DNA of 15,084 nucleotides from Gammaproteobacteria bacterium (GTDB lineage: Bacteria > Pseudomonadota > Gammaproteobacteria > Chromatiales > Chromatiaceae). Under the pieces are notes generated by a model. The model did no database searches. It saw only the letters and a program-made list of their open reading frames with translations, and had not been told where the DNA came from. The stretch lies in contig JADWMH010000028.1 in NCBI GenBank assembly GCA_015767355.1, positions 1-15,084 of the forward strand, in the 5' to 3' direction. The position numbers were made by a program, and so were the translations under genes. Below are positions 7,138 through 15,084 of this stretch, one piece after another (positions within the stretch are counted from its first letter, which is position 1; each line of letters opens with the position of its first letter).

Positions 7138-10100
7138 TTATAATTTATGTATTTGCACATGCGCTTTACCAAGGCTTTCCGCCTGCTCGACGAGTTGCAT
7201 GTGATGGGTGAAGAGGATGACCTGGGTTTGTAGGGAGAGCTGTGAGAGCCTCTCCAATGCAGCCTTGGAGCGCTGGTCATCAAAATCGACGAGAATGTCA
7301 TCGACGATGAAGGGCATGGGTCCGGCGTTGTGAATGTATTTTTCGAGTGACGCCAGGCGCAGCGCCAGGTAGAGCTGATCCCTGGTTCCCGCACTCATTC
7401 CCTCGACATGCACCCTGGCGTCATCGGGACGTATGCCAACCAGCACCGGCTCGTCCTTGCTGTTAAAATCCGTCTGCAGGCTGGCGAATGAATTGCCGGT
7501 CAACGCGGCAAAGTGTTCGCTGGCGCGCTTAATCAACGGCCCCTGATTGTGTTTACGGTACTCCTCGATCTGATCGCGCAGAATCCGCGCGGCGAGTTTG
7601 ACGCGCACGTAGTGCTCTGCGTGTGAACGGATATCGGCCAGTGCGGATTGACTCTCCTCGGCAAGCAGCGCAACAGCATCACTGCCATCCATCAGTTCCA
7701 GCTCCTTGTGCAAACGGCCCTTCTCTTCAGCCAATTCTCTCTGCTGCGGCAACAACTCCTCCTCGATGCTGCGTTCGAGGGCCGCAATCTCCGCTGGCAA
7801 ACTATCCGCATGCGCATGCTGCGCTTCTGCTTCAAGCTGCTGAAGACTCGCTCCTTCGCCAGCCTCCAGAATCTGCCGCTCCAGATCCGCCAGCTCCCTC
7901 TTCAGCCGCAGGTGTTCGTCGGAGTCCCGCTCAGCCGTCTCGAGTTCTGCCAGGTCACCGCATTGCGCCTCGGCGCAGAGTGTCTGCAATCTATCCCGCA
8001 TGCTTTTGATCGTCTCGGCGCTCTCCTGCTTCTCCAAATGTAATTTACGCGACTGCTTTTCCAAAGCCTTAAATTTAGTATGCCACGCACGGTTGTCTGT
8101 CAGCAACGCATTGAGTCGAACCACAGCATCCTCTTCAGAGAGTTCAGAGAAATCCTCCGACACCTGTTCGATAACCCGCCCCACCTGCTGTCGAAACAGT
8201 TCGGCGTCCTTGTCGATTCCATCGATGCGCTGCTGCAGTATGTGCGCCTCTTTGAGTTTGCCGAAAAGCTCCCCGCACTTCTCAATCAGGGTATTCACTT
8301 CTGAAGGCGAAGCTATGTGCGTAAGCCCCAACCCTGCAACTGCATCACGCCATTGCAACTTCCAGGCATCAAACTCGGTCTCGGCTTGATGCTTGCCGCT
8401 ATCGAGCATGCGCAACTTCTGCTTGAAGCTGGTCTCATCCTCGAACAAACCCTGTTGCCGCTCTTGCAACAGATCAATGGCGGCAACGACACCCACGGCT
8501 ATATTCAGCAACCTTGCATACGAAACTCTCTTCTCAGGCATCTTTTCCAGTTGTCTGAGCTGCGCTTCAATCCCCCCATAATGTATATTAAGTTTTCCCC
8601 CCATCTCTTTGTTATATTTATTTTTTATATCTATATTATTTACCAAATCACGTAGTTTCTCAACCCTGGAAAACCACTCACGCATCTCGCGCGGTGGCAG
8701 AGGTTGAATAGCACAGGGCGCCCATAGCGACTGCCACTCGATATCGGTCTGCAGCCGCTCATCGGTAGAGTCCTGCAGTTGCTCCTCGACCTGGCTGGAA
8801 CGCAGCTCGATCTCGCGCAGATCTGCAGCCAATGCCGCCAGTTGCTGCACTCGATCGGCCTCGCGCCGCAAGCGGTCCGAGATCTCATCCGCCTCTTCGA
8901 TGCGCTGCTCGAACTGATCCGCAAGCGAACTCCCGTCCCCGATTTCGCTGAGTTCGGAGTCGCTGTTTTCATCATCGAGCCAGCGACGCCGCAGCAGGCT
9001 CCACAGCCGATCACGCACGCCACGACTCTCTTCGAGGCGCTCTTCGCTAGGCGCGTCGCCACTCCCCTGCATCTCTTCAAGCTCTCTTTTCAGCCTGTAG
9101 CCACTCTGCGCCAACTCCTCCTGCTTCTCCGTGAGCCGCTGCAATTGCCGCTCGAGCTGCTCATAACTTTTTTCAAAACGGTTGATGCTCTCACGCGTCG
9201 GCAACGGCAGCACTACCACATCCTGCAGAGATCCTTTCCACAGTGTCAGCCGCGCAAGCTCGGCGGCGCCCTGCTGCTCAAGCACTTCAAGCTCGTTGCG
9301 GCCAGCAGCAGAGATCGCTTCGAGATCGCCCTCCTTTCTGGCCGCATCGAGCGCACTGCGCAGCGCATCCGCAGAGCCTGGCTTCGCCAGTTGCCGACGC
9401 TGCTCGCGACACTCCTGCAGGGCGGCCTGCGTTTCAAAACGCTCCTTTTCGACCTGCTTGAGCGCTGCAGCCAGGGATTGCCGACCGGCGCCCAGCTCGG
9501 CAATACGCTGCCGCCCCGCATAGACCGGGCGCAGCTGCTCTACATCATCCAGCTGAAGAGTGGGACGGATCTCCTGCAACTGTGTTTCAGCGTCAGAGAG
9601 AAGCTGACTAGATCGCACCTTCAACCCCGGGCGATCCTGCATTGCCTTGCGATGCTCGCCGACTCTTTCATGCAACAGCTGGATGGTTTCACCTAAATCC
9701 AACAATACTTCGTTAATTGAAATACCTTTAAGTTCTTCTTCTATTTCACTGTAATTTATTAAAGTTTTTCTATTGCTCTCCTGTGCGCTCTGCAGCTTTT
9801 GCATAGCCTGCTGACGCCGTTTGCTAAAATCATCAGAGAGTACAACCACATCTCCGAGGGCTGCAAGCTGAAGCAACTGTTCACTGCGGCGAGCGAATTT
9901 TGGCTGCACACGCCGGATGCGCTGCAGGCGATTTAGCTCACTGGCGGATGCGGAAATCTCTTCGGCAATCACATTCAATCGACTGGCTGCGCTCTCGACT
10001 TCGCTGCACTTTGTTTTCCACAGGGAAGATGAAAGTGACTTCTCCCTGATCTCCCGCTGCAATTCGTTGTACGCTTTCACTGCAACATTGATTTGCCGCG

Positions 10101-10635
10101 TCGAAGCCTGTGGACGGAACAAGGCGTCGGCCTCGGCATCGAGTTCATCGAGCAGCTGATGCAGCATTTGACTCCCCAGCGCTGCAGAAAAAAGCGCCTG
10201 CCCAACTTCGCCTTTCTGATCGAGGATCTCCTCGCCGCCGCGCACCAGTGCGCCGTGATCGATGCCGAACAGCGACTCGAAAAAATCTGCCGATACGCCC
10301 TGCAAGAATGCCTTCAATGCCATTGGATCGAGTGGTGTGCCTTCAACAGAGAGGAGCGTATCCTTGCGTCCTTTGCGGCGAACAAAATCGAGCTCGTCTC
10401 CGTTTTGTGAACGCAGGCAACCGCCGACACGCATATCCTGATGAGTATGAATAAAGTTATCAGTAGTGCGAGCCGGGATGCCATAGAGCAGCGCCTTGAG
10501 GCCGCGCAGCGCAGAACTCTTTCCGGCTTCGTTGGCGCCATAGACGATATGCAGCGTGGCGCCGCTGCTTTCGAAATCCAGAAGGTGGTCTGTAAAAGGG
10601 CCAAAAGCGGCAAGTCCGAGTCTGCACAATTGCAT
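7138..10635 (-). CDS. YhaN/SbcC-like SMC-type coiled-coil ATPase
   Basis: This 1165-residue protein has a split ABC ATPase at its two ends, as in Rad50/SbcC and YhaN. Walker A GANEAGKS lies at residues 33-40. At the far end are the signature MSAGTRDQ (from M1080), Walker B FIVDD (D1112, D1113) followed by a D-loop-like FDDQR, and an H-loop LFTHH (H1144/H1145). The middle, about residues 170-1000, is rich in Leu, Glu, Gln and Arg heptads and should form long antiparallel coiled coils. There is no CxxC zinc hook, which argues for the YhaN (AAA_27) family rather than true SbcC/Rad50. A short hydrophobic segment lies near 705-725. The ATG shares one base with the stop of the upstream nuclease gene, and GGAGG sits 10 nt before it, so the two are probably translationally coupled partners. 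Family placement is firm; the exact substrate is unknown. Confidence 0.9.
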   Translation of the reverse strand: MQLCRLGLAAFGPFTDHLLDFESSGATLHIVYGANEAGKSSALRGLKALLYGIPARTTDNFIHTHQDMRVGGCLRSQNGDELDFVRRKGRKDTLLSVEGTPLDPMALKAFLQGVSADFFESLFGIDHGALVRGGEEILDQKGEVGQALFSAALGSQMLHQLLDELDAEADALFRPQASTRQINVAVKAYNELQREIREKSLSSSLWKTKCSEVESAASRLNVIAEEISASASELNRLQRIRRVQPKFARRSEQLLQLAALGDVVVLSDDFSKRRQQAMQKLQSAQESNRKTLINYSEIEEELKGISINEVLLDLGETIQLLHERVGEHRKAMQDRPGLKVRSSQLLSDAETQLQEIRPTLQLDDVEQLRPVYAGRQRIAELGAGRQSLAAALKQVEKERFETQAALQECREQRRQLAKPGSADALRSALDAARKEGDLEAISAAGRNELEVLEQQGAAELARLTLWKGSLQDVVVLPLPTRESINRFEKSYEQLERQLQRLTEKQEELAQSGYRLKRELEEMQGSGDAPSEERLEESRGVRDRLWSLLRRRWLDDENSDSELSEIGDGSSLADQFEQRIEEADEISDRLRREADRVQQLAALAADLREIELRSSQVEEQLQDSTDERLQTDIEWQSLWAPCAIQPLPPREMREWFSRVEKLRDLVNNIDIKNKYNKEMGGKLNIHYGGIEAQLRQLEKMPEKRVSYARLLNIAVGVVAAIDLLQERQQGLFEDETSFKQKLRMLDSGKHQAETEFDAWKLQWRDAVAGLGLTHIASPSEVNTLIEKCGELFGKLKEAHILQQRIDGIDKDAELFRQQVGRVIEQVSEDFSELSEEDAVVRLNALLTDNRAWHTKFKALEKQSRKLHLEKQESAETIKSMRDRLQTLCAEAQCGDLAELETAERDSDEHLRLKRELADLERQILEAGEGASLQQLEAEAQHAHADSLPAEIAALERSIEEELLPQQRELAEEKGRLHKELELMDGSDAVALLAEESQSALADIRSHAEHYVRVKLAARILRDQIEEYRKHNQGPLIKRASEHFAALTGNSFASLQTDFNSKDEPVLVGIRPDDARVHVEGMSAGTRDQLYLALRLASLEKYIHNAGPMPFIVDDILVDFDDQRSKAALERLSQLSLQTQVILFTHHMQLVEQAESLGKAHVQIHKL

Positions 10636-11897
10636 CAGCCGCCGCCCTCCGTCGCGAGCAAACGGTTGACCAGCAGCTCCTTCACATCTTCGAGAATATC
10701 CTCGAGCTGCTGAGGATCTGCCGGATCATAACCATCATCACCGCTGCGCAGCTCCGGCGGCAGCTTGCCGCCCAGTGCAGCAACCTCGTCGAGTAGAGAG
10801 GCCGCAGCCGCATCATCCACTTCCAGTTTGCGGATGACGCCAAGCAAACCTCCGAGCGCCTCATCACTGCTCACAGCTTCATCGTCCCCAGGCGCGGGAG
10901 CGCTCTTTATCGAGAGTTTCTCCAGCCACATGCCGGCGCTGCCAAAACCATTGCAAAGCGCACGAACTTCCTGCTTGAGTCTCTCGGCGCCCGCGTGCAG
11001 TTGCGCATGCAGCGGCGTCTTCCCCAGCAGAACGATGCGCACGGCCACTGAGCGTCCGTCCGCTTCGTCAACAATCTGCTGCAGTCGCGTGCGCACATCT
11101 TCATAGAGATCATCCAGGCTGTCGCTTGTAGAGATATCCACCTCACACTGCGTCCAGCGCATGACATCGAGATCGACATGTTCGACACTGTTGACAATCC
11201 CGTTATCGACACTCACGAGCGTACACCCCTTGGGGCCAGTCTCGCGGATATGCCGTCCCTGGACATTTCCCGGAAAAACGATCCATGGATCTTTGCTGAT
11301 GACCTCACGCTGATGCACGTGCCCCAGCGCCCAGTAGTCATAGCCCCTGGAGCGCAGGCCATCGACAGAACAGGGCGCATAGGGCTCATGCCCCGGCTTG
11401 CCGTCGAGAGAGGTATGCAAAAGACCAATATTAAAATACTGCGCGTCACCCTGCGGATAGCCCCGGGAGAGATCCTCTGTGACTGCCCGTGTAGAAAAAC
11501 CCTGGCCGTGGATGGCCACGTCCACATCATCCAGGATTACCGTTTCCGGCTTGCGCGTGGAAAAAAGCGTGACATTATCCGGCAGACGCAGACTCTTGGT
11601 TATCTGGCTGGCGGCATCATGGTTGCCGGCAACAATGAAGACCGGGATAGAAGCATCATGCAGACGTTGCATTTGCCCGACTAAATAGAGGCCGGTATTG
11701 TAGTCTTTCCAGTCACCGTCATAGAGATCCCCTGCCAGCAGCACGAAAGCCACCTGTTCATCGATCGCCAGTTGCACCAGGTTGTCAAAAGCCCGGCGCG
11801 TGGCGCTGCGAATCTCCTCCACAGGAGCACCCTCGTAACGCTCCAGGCCGCGCAGGGCGCTGTCGAGGTGGATGTCGGCTGCGTGTATGAATTTCAA
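10635..11897 (-). CDS. YhaO/SbcD/Mre11-like metallophosphoesterase DNA nuclease
   Basis: This is a predicted metal-dependent DNA exonuclease/endonuclease, the Mre11/SbcD-type partner of the adjoining ATPase. All calcineurin-like phosphoesterase motifs are visible: ADIHLD (D8, H10), GDLYDGD (D57), GNHD (N92, H93), LLHTS (H161) and GHVH (H193, H195), followed by a capping region and an acidic C-terminus. The length is 420 residues from the chosen start. The frame is open further upstream to a TTG at 11939, but I prefer the TTG at 11897. It gives the family-typical N-terminus MKFIHAADIH and has AGGGA 9 nt upstream (11907-11911). It is the first gene of the leftward cluster, diverges from the efflux genes, and overlaps the ATPase gene by one base. 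Confidence in family is high; the start is moderately certain. Confidence 0.92.
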   Translation of the reverse strand: MKFIHAADIHLDSALRGLERYEGAPVEEIRSATRRAFDNLVQLAIDEQVAFVLLAGDLYDGDWKDYNTGLYLVGQMQRLHDASIPVFIVAGNHDAASQITKSLRLPDNVTLFSTRKPETVILDDVDVAIHGQGFSTRAVTEDLSRGYPQGDAQYFNIGLLHTSLDGKPGHEPYAPCSVDGLRSRGYDYWALGHVHQREVISKDPWIVFPGNVQGRHIRETGPKGCTLVSVDNGIVNSVEHVDLDVMRWTQCEVDISTSDSLDDLYEDVRTRLQQIVDEADGRSVAVRIVLLGKTPLHAQLHAGAERLKQEVRALCNGFGSAGMWLEKLSIKSAPAPGDDEAVSSDEALGGLLGVIRKLEVDDAAAASLLDEVAALGGKLPPELRSGDDGYDPADPQQLEDILEDVKELLVNRLLATEGGG

Positions 11898-11906
11898 AAT
11901 GGTTAT

Positions 11907-11911
11907 TCCCT
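11907..11911 (-). promoter_or_regulatory. Ribosome binding site supporting a TTG start for the SbcD-like gene
   Basis: AGGGA on the minus strand lies 9 nt before the TTG at 11897-11895, the codon that begins MKFIHAADIH. No in-frame ATG exists near the conserved N-terminus, so the site supports a non-ATG initiation. Confidence 0.5.
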
Positions 11912-11931
11912 GTCGCCAAACCAGAGCGCAG

Positions 11932-11962
11932 TTGGCCAAGATTAGAACATCTCAAGTATACT
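11932..11962 (+). promoter_or_regulatory. Possible promoter between divergent repair and efflux genes
   Basis: The 112-nt gap between the two divergent start codons contains TATACT (11957-11962), a good -10 hexamer, and TTGGCC (11932-11937) as a weak -35 with a rather long 19-nt spacer. The -10 lies in the perfect palindrome AGTATACT (11955-11962), so it also reads TATACT on the minus strand, but no good -35 is visible for that direction. Expected transcripts would have leaders of about 40 nt toward the adaptor gene. This is a pattern match only. Confidence 0.3.
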
Positions 11963-12009
11963 GCATACAACTCCCCCACTCGCCACCCATCAACCTAAGC
12001 GGGTTCCAA

Positions 12010-13110
12010 ATGAACATGCCTTTGAAAAAAAAGATTTCACTATTGATCTTAGTCTTATTACTCTGCGGCTCTCTTCTCCCTGGCTGTGATCGGGCGCCGC
12101 CGGCTGAGCCACTGGTCCGTCCGGTTCTGACCCAACTGGTGGATATTAAGAACTATTGGCAGAAATCCCGGTATGCCGGCGAAGTGAAGGCGCGTTATGA
12201 AATGGCGCTGGGATTCCGCATCAATGGCAAGATTATTGAACGATTTGTGGAAGTCGGGGATGTGGTTGAGCCGGGCGCTCTGTTGGCCAGGCTCGATCCG
12301 CAGGATTACCAGTTGCAATTGATGGAAGCAGAAGGCGGTCTGGCGGCAGCCAGGGCTGAAAAAGAGAAAGCCGCCTCGGATCTCAAGCGCTATGAACAGT
12401 TGTATAAGGATAAAGTGGTCAGCGCCACTGAGTGGCAGGAGTATAGCAATGCCGATGCTGTAGCCAACGCGCGATTCAAACAGGCCGAGGCCCAGGCGGA
12501 TGTGGCGCGCAACCAGACTGAATATACCTCGCTGCATAGTGATAAAGGCGGTGTCATTACCTCACTGGATATGGAGGTTGGACAGGTGATCGTTGCCGGT
12601 CAGACAGTTGTGAACCTGGCATTGCCACAGGAGAAGGAGGTCGTCATCGCCGTTGCGGAAAACCGCCTGAACGAATTGCGCCATGCCGACGACATAAAAA
12701 TCAACATGTGGATCAATCCGGACAAGCTTTACAAGGGCCGGGTGCGTGAAATCTCTCCCGGCGCCGATCCCGTCACCAGAACCTATTCCGTTAAAATCAC
12801 TCTGCTTGATGCCGATGAAGTGGTGCAACTAGGCATGACCACCTCCGTTGTGGTGATGCAGAAAAAACAGGGCAAGGTAGCTCACCTGCCCCTCTCAGCC
12901 ATCTTCCAGAAAGATGGGAAGCCGGCGGTGTGGATATACTCGGAAAAAACTTCCCGTGTCAATTTGCATCCTATAGAAGTAGCAGAATACCAATATGATG
13001 CGGCGCTGATCAGCGGCGGCCTCGAACAGGGGGAGCGAGTAGTGACTGCCGGTGTGAATAAACTCGTGCCGGATCAACAAGTCCGCCTGCTGCAAGGGAA
13101 AAAATTGTGA
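12010..13110 (+). CDS. RND efflux periplasmic adaptor (membrane fusion) lipoprotein
   Basis: This 366-residue protein would bridge an RND pump and an outer-membrane channel. It starts with a positive and hydrophobic signal (KKK, then a leucine-rich segment) ending LLPGC, so Cys26 is probably lipidated. Asp27 after the Cys is the classical inner-membrane retention signal, as expected for an adaptor. A barrel-sandwich half-motif follows (ALGFRINGKI...VGDVVEPGALLARLD), then an Ala/Glu/Lys-rich alpha-hairpin (about residues 105-170), the second lipoyl half (GGVITSLDMEVGQVIVAGQ), a beta-barrel and a C-terminal membrane-proximal domain. The frame is open upstream to an ATG at 11872, but that would place about 46 unrelated residues before the signal peptide and overlap the divergent gene, so ATG 12010 is chosen. 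Its RBS is weak. The stop overlaps the pump start. Confidence 0.93.
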   Translation: MNMPLKKKISLLILVLLLCGSLLPGCDRAPPAEPLVRPVLTQLVDIKNYWQKSRYAGEVKARYEMALGFRINGKIIERFVEVGDVVEPGALLARLDPQDYQLQLMEAEGGLAAARAEKEKAASDLKRYEQLYKDKVVSATEWQEYSNADAVANARFKQAEAQADVARNQTEYTSLHSDKGGVITSLDMEVGQVIVAGQTVVNLALPQEKEVVIAVAENRLNELRHADDIKINMWINPDKLYKGRVREISPGADPVTRTYSVKITLLDADEVVQLGMTTSVVVMQKKQGKVAHLPLSAIFQKDGKPAVWIYSEKTSRVNLHPIEVAEYQYDAALISGGLEQGERVVTAGVNKLVPDQQVRLLQGKKL

Positions 13111-15084
13111 CCCGCTTGAATCTTTCAGAATGGGCGTTGCAGCATCGTTCCCTGACGATCTATTTTATGCTCGCATTTTTTATTGCGGGACTTTTCTCTT
13201 ATCGGGAACTGGGACAGGCTGAAGATCCGGAATTCACCATCAAGGTGATGGCGGTCCGCACTCTCTGGCCCGGTGCGACAGCGCTCGAGGTTGAACAGCA
13301 GGTGACTGACAGGGTGGAGAAAAAGCTCCAGGAGACCCCCTGGCTGAATTATTTGAGCAGTTATTCCAAAGCCGGAGAATCCATGGTGTTTGTGAACCTC
13401 ATGGATTTCACCCCTCCCGAAGAAGTGCCGGAGTCCTGGTATCAGGTCAGAAAAAAACTCGGTGATATCAAACATACCCTGCCGGCAGGAGTACAGGGGC
13501 CCTTCCCCAATGATGAGTTCGGCGATACGTTTGGCATTATCTACGCATTTACCACGGATGGTTTCAGTTATGCCAGTCTGCGCAATTATGTCGATGAAGT
13601 CCGCCTGCACTTATTGAGTGTTCCTGATGTTGCCAAGGTGGATCTGATCGGCGTTCAGGAAGAGAAAATCTATATTGAAATTTCCAACGTTAAATTATCC
13701 AAGCTCGGACTCAATCCCACCCTGATCTTTGACACTCTGAATCAGCAGAATTTCCTGACCCCTGCAGGTGATGTCAATACAGATTCTGACCGGATCTATA
13801 TTCGCGTCAGTCGTCTGGCATCGGTGGAGGAGATCAGCAAGGTGGGCATTCGCTCCAATGACCGCCTGTTTCGGCTGGGAGATATCGCCAGGATTTATCG
13901 CGCCTATGAAGAACCCCCGCAATTTAAAATGCATTTTATGGGAGAAGAGGTCATCGGCCTGGCAGTGAGCATGTCCAAAGGGGGTGACGTCCTGAAACTG
14001 GGCGAAAATCTGGATAAGACAATGCGTAAAATCCAGGCCAACTTACCGATTGGTATCGAAGTACACAATGTAGCGCATCAGCCCACCATCGTAAAAAGCT
14101 CGGTGCATGAATTTCTCAAGGTGCTGCTTGAAGCGGTAGTCATCGTGCTGCTGGTCAGTTTTCTCAGTCTTGGACTGCACACAGGATTGGTGGTGGCTAT
14201 ATCTATTCCACTGGTATTGGGCATCACCTTTTTGGGAATGAAGCTGGGCGGCATTGATTTACAGCGGATCTCTCTTGGCGCTTTGATCATTTCACTGGGC
14301 TTGCTGGTGGATGATGCGATGATCTCCGTCGAGATGATGGCGATAAAAATGGAGCAGGGCTGGGATCGCTTCAAGGCGGCGGGATTCGCCTATACCAATA
14401 CCGCATTCCCGATGTTAACCGGCACCCTGATCACGGTGGCGGGTTTTCTACCTGTTTTTCTGGCCAAGTCTTCCGCCAGTGAATATACCGGCTCAATTTT
14501 TATTGTGGTCGGGATGGCGCTGCTGATCTCCTGGCTGGTGGCGGTATTTTTTGTGCCCTTTCTGGGCTATCACTTGCTGCCGGCATATAAAACCACACAG
14601 GGAGAGGAGGTGGATGTCTATCAAAAACCTTTTTATGCGCGCTTTCGCCGCATCGTCACCTGGTGCGTCAACTGGCGTAAAAGCGTCATCATCATCACCC
14701 TGCTTATTTTCGCATTTTCACTCTATTCATTCCGTTTCGTAGAAAACCAGTTCTTCCCCAGTTCCAACCGCAATGAATTGATCGTGGATTTGTGGCTGCC
14801 CCAGGGAAGTTCATTCAAGGCAACCCGGGCACAGAGCAATAAACTGGAAGAGCTGCTGGCCGGAGATGAAAATATCGTCAATTATGTCGCCTATATCGGT
14901 GGCGGTTCTCCACGCTTCTATCTCCCCATGCAGCAGGAGTTAAGGCACAGCAATCTGGCGCAGTTTGTGATTATGGCGCGGGATAATGAAGCGCGGGAAA
15001 TTGTCCGGGAGCGTTTGATCAAGGTGTTTGAAGATGGCTTTTATGATCTCAGGGGACGCGTGCAGAGACTGGAAAACGGTCCGC
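13107..15084 (+). CDS. RND efflux pump inner-membrane subunit (HAE1/AcrB-like), 3' part cut by window end
   Basis: The first 659 codons of a proton-driven RND transporter, which is usually about 1000-1050 residues; the end lies beyond the window. It starts at GTG 13107, overlapping the adaptor stop as GTGA, with AAGGGA 7 nt upstream (13094-13099). TM1 follows NLSEWALQHR; then comes the first porter-domain half with GQAEDPEF and LWPGATALEVEQQV. TM2-TM6 lie at about residues 335-490. TM4 carries GLLVDDAMISVE with D402 and D403, equivalent to the AcrB proton-relay pair D407/D408, so the pump should be functional as far as visible. TM7 follows WRKS, and the second porter half is partly present. 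It is co-transcribed with the adaptor. The AEDPEF/WPGAT signatures suggest the TriC-like branch; the substrate cannot be predicted. Confidence 0.95.
   Translation, partial: MTRLNLSEWALQHRSLTIYFMLAFFIAGLFSYRELGQAEDPEFTIKVMAVRTLWPGATALEVEQQVTDRVEKKLQETPWLNYLSSYSKAGESMVFVNLMDFTPPEEVPESWYQVRKKLGDIKHTLPAGVQGPFPNDEFGDTFGIIYAFTTDGFSYASLRNYVDEVRLHLLSVPDVAKVDLIGVQEEKIYIEISNVKLSKLGLNPTLIFDTLNQQNFLTPAGDVNTDSDRIYIRVSRLASVEEISKVGIRSNDRLFRLGDIARIYRAYEEPPQFKMHFMGEEVIGLAVSMSKGGDVLKLGENLDKTMRKIQANLPIGIEVHNVAHQPTIVKSSVHEFLKVLLEAVVIVLLVSFLSLGLHTGLVVAISIPLVLGITFLGMKLGGIDLQRISLGALIISLGLLVDDAMISVEMMAIKMEQGWDRFKAAGFAYTNTAFPMLTGTLITVAGFLPVFLAKSSASEYTGSIFIVVGMALLISWLVAVFFVPFLGYHLLPAYKTTQGEEVDVYQKPFYARFRRIVTWCVNWRKSVIIITLLIFAFSLYSFRFVENQFFPSSNRNELIVDLWLPQGSSFKATRAQSNKLEELLAGDENIVNYVAYIGGGSPRFYLPMQQELRHSNLAQFVIMARDNEAREIVRERLIKVFEDGFYDLRGRVQRLENGP

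Noticed and set aside
8779..9696. A 305-codon plus-strand open frame opposite the YhaN-like gene
   Set aside because: It is antisense to a well-supported ATPase gene with conserved motifs at both ends. Its Leu/Gln/Arg-rich product mirrors the coiled-coil codons on the other strand and has no recognisable motif.
11872..12009. Longer N-terminus for the adaptor protein starting at ATG 11872
   Set aside because: It would put about 46 residues ahead of a clear lipoprotein signal peptide and overlap the start of the divergent nuclease gene; ATG 12010 fits the signal peptide.
14303..14541. Two copies of the E. coli Chi octamer GCTGGTGG (14303-14310 and 14534-14541)
   Set aside because: Both arise from Leu-Val codons (CTG GTG) in conserved RND membrane segments, so they are explained by coding. 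With the changed RecC residues there is no reason to assume they act as Chi.

Overview
The window looks like chromosomal DNA of a gammaproteobacterium of moderate to fairly high GC content. The clearest support is a classical RecBCD pathway with RecC and RecB closely resembling the enterobacterial proteins (for example the RecC block GMND.DYPR followed by a GDRSRR.DDRYLFLE-type segment), next to an inner-membrane lipoprotein adaptor and RND pump typical of Gram-negative bacteria. I cannot assign a genus from sequence alone.

Layout. About four fifths of the window is one leftward (minus-strand) gene series, read from right to left: an SbcD/YhaO-like metallophosphoesterase (10635-11897), a very large YhaN/SbcC-like coiled-coil ATPase (7138-10635, sharing 1 nt with the previous gene), recC (3931-7107, 30 nt later) and recB (93-3734). 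The recC-recB gap of about 196 nt holds two different palindromic interspersed-repeat-like elements. Left of recB, the last 92 bases hold two small inverted repeats and no convincing recD start, so recD is either further left or elsewhere. On the right, two rightward genes diverge from the repair cluster: an RND periplasmic adaptor lipoprotein (12010-13110) and an RND inner-membrane pump (from 13107, cut by the window end), joined by a 4-nt GTGA overlap.

How the genes may work together. RecB (helicase-nuclease) and RecC (structural and Chi-reading subunit) are two thirds of the enzyme that resects double-strand breaks and degrades linear foreign DNA. The SbcD-like nuclease and its Rad50/SbcC-like ATPase partner form a second DNA-end-processing pair. 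Their co-orientation and tight spacing suggest a combined end-processing operon, which is an inference. The adaptor and pump form an efflux pair unrelated to repair, probably completed by an outer-membrane channel outside the window.

No tRNA, rRNA, CRISPR array, insertion sequence with a transposase, or prophage gene was recognised. I do not see a clearly undescribed system here. The most noteworthy points are the SbcCD-like plus RecBCD gene cluster, the two palindromic elements separating recC from recB, changed residues at RecC positions linked to Chi recognition, and short AT-rich codon-usage islands inside otherwise GC-richer genes.
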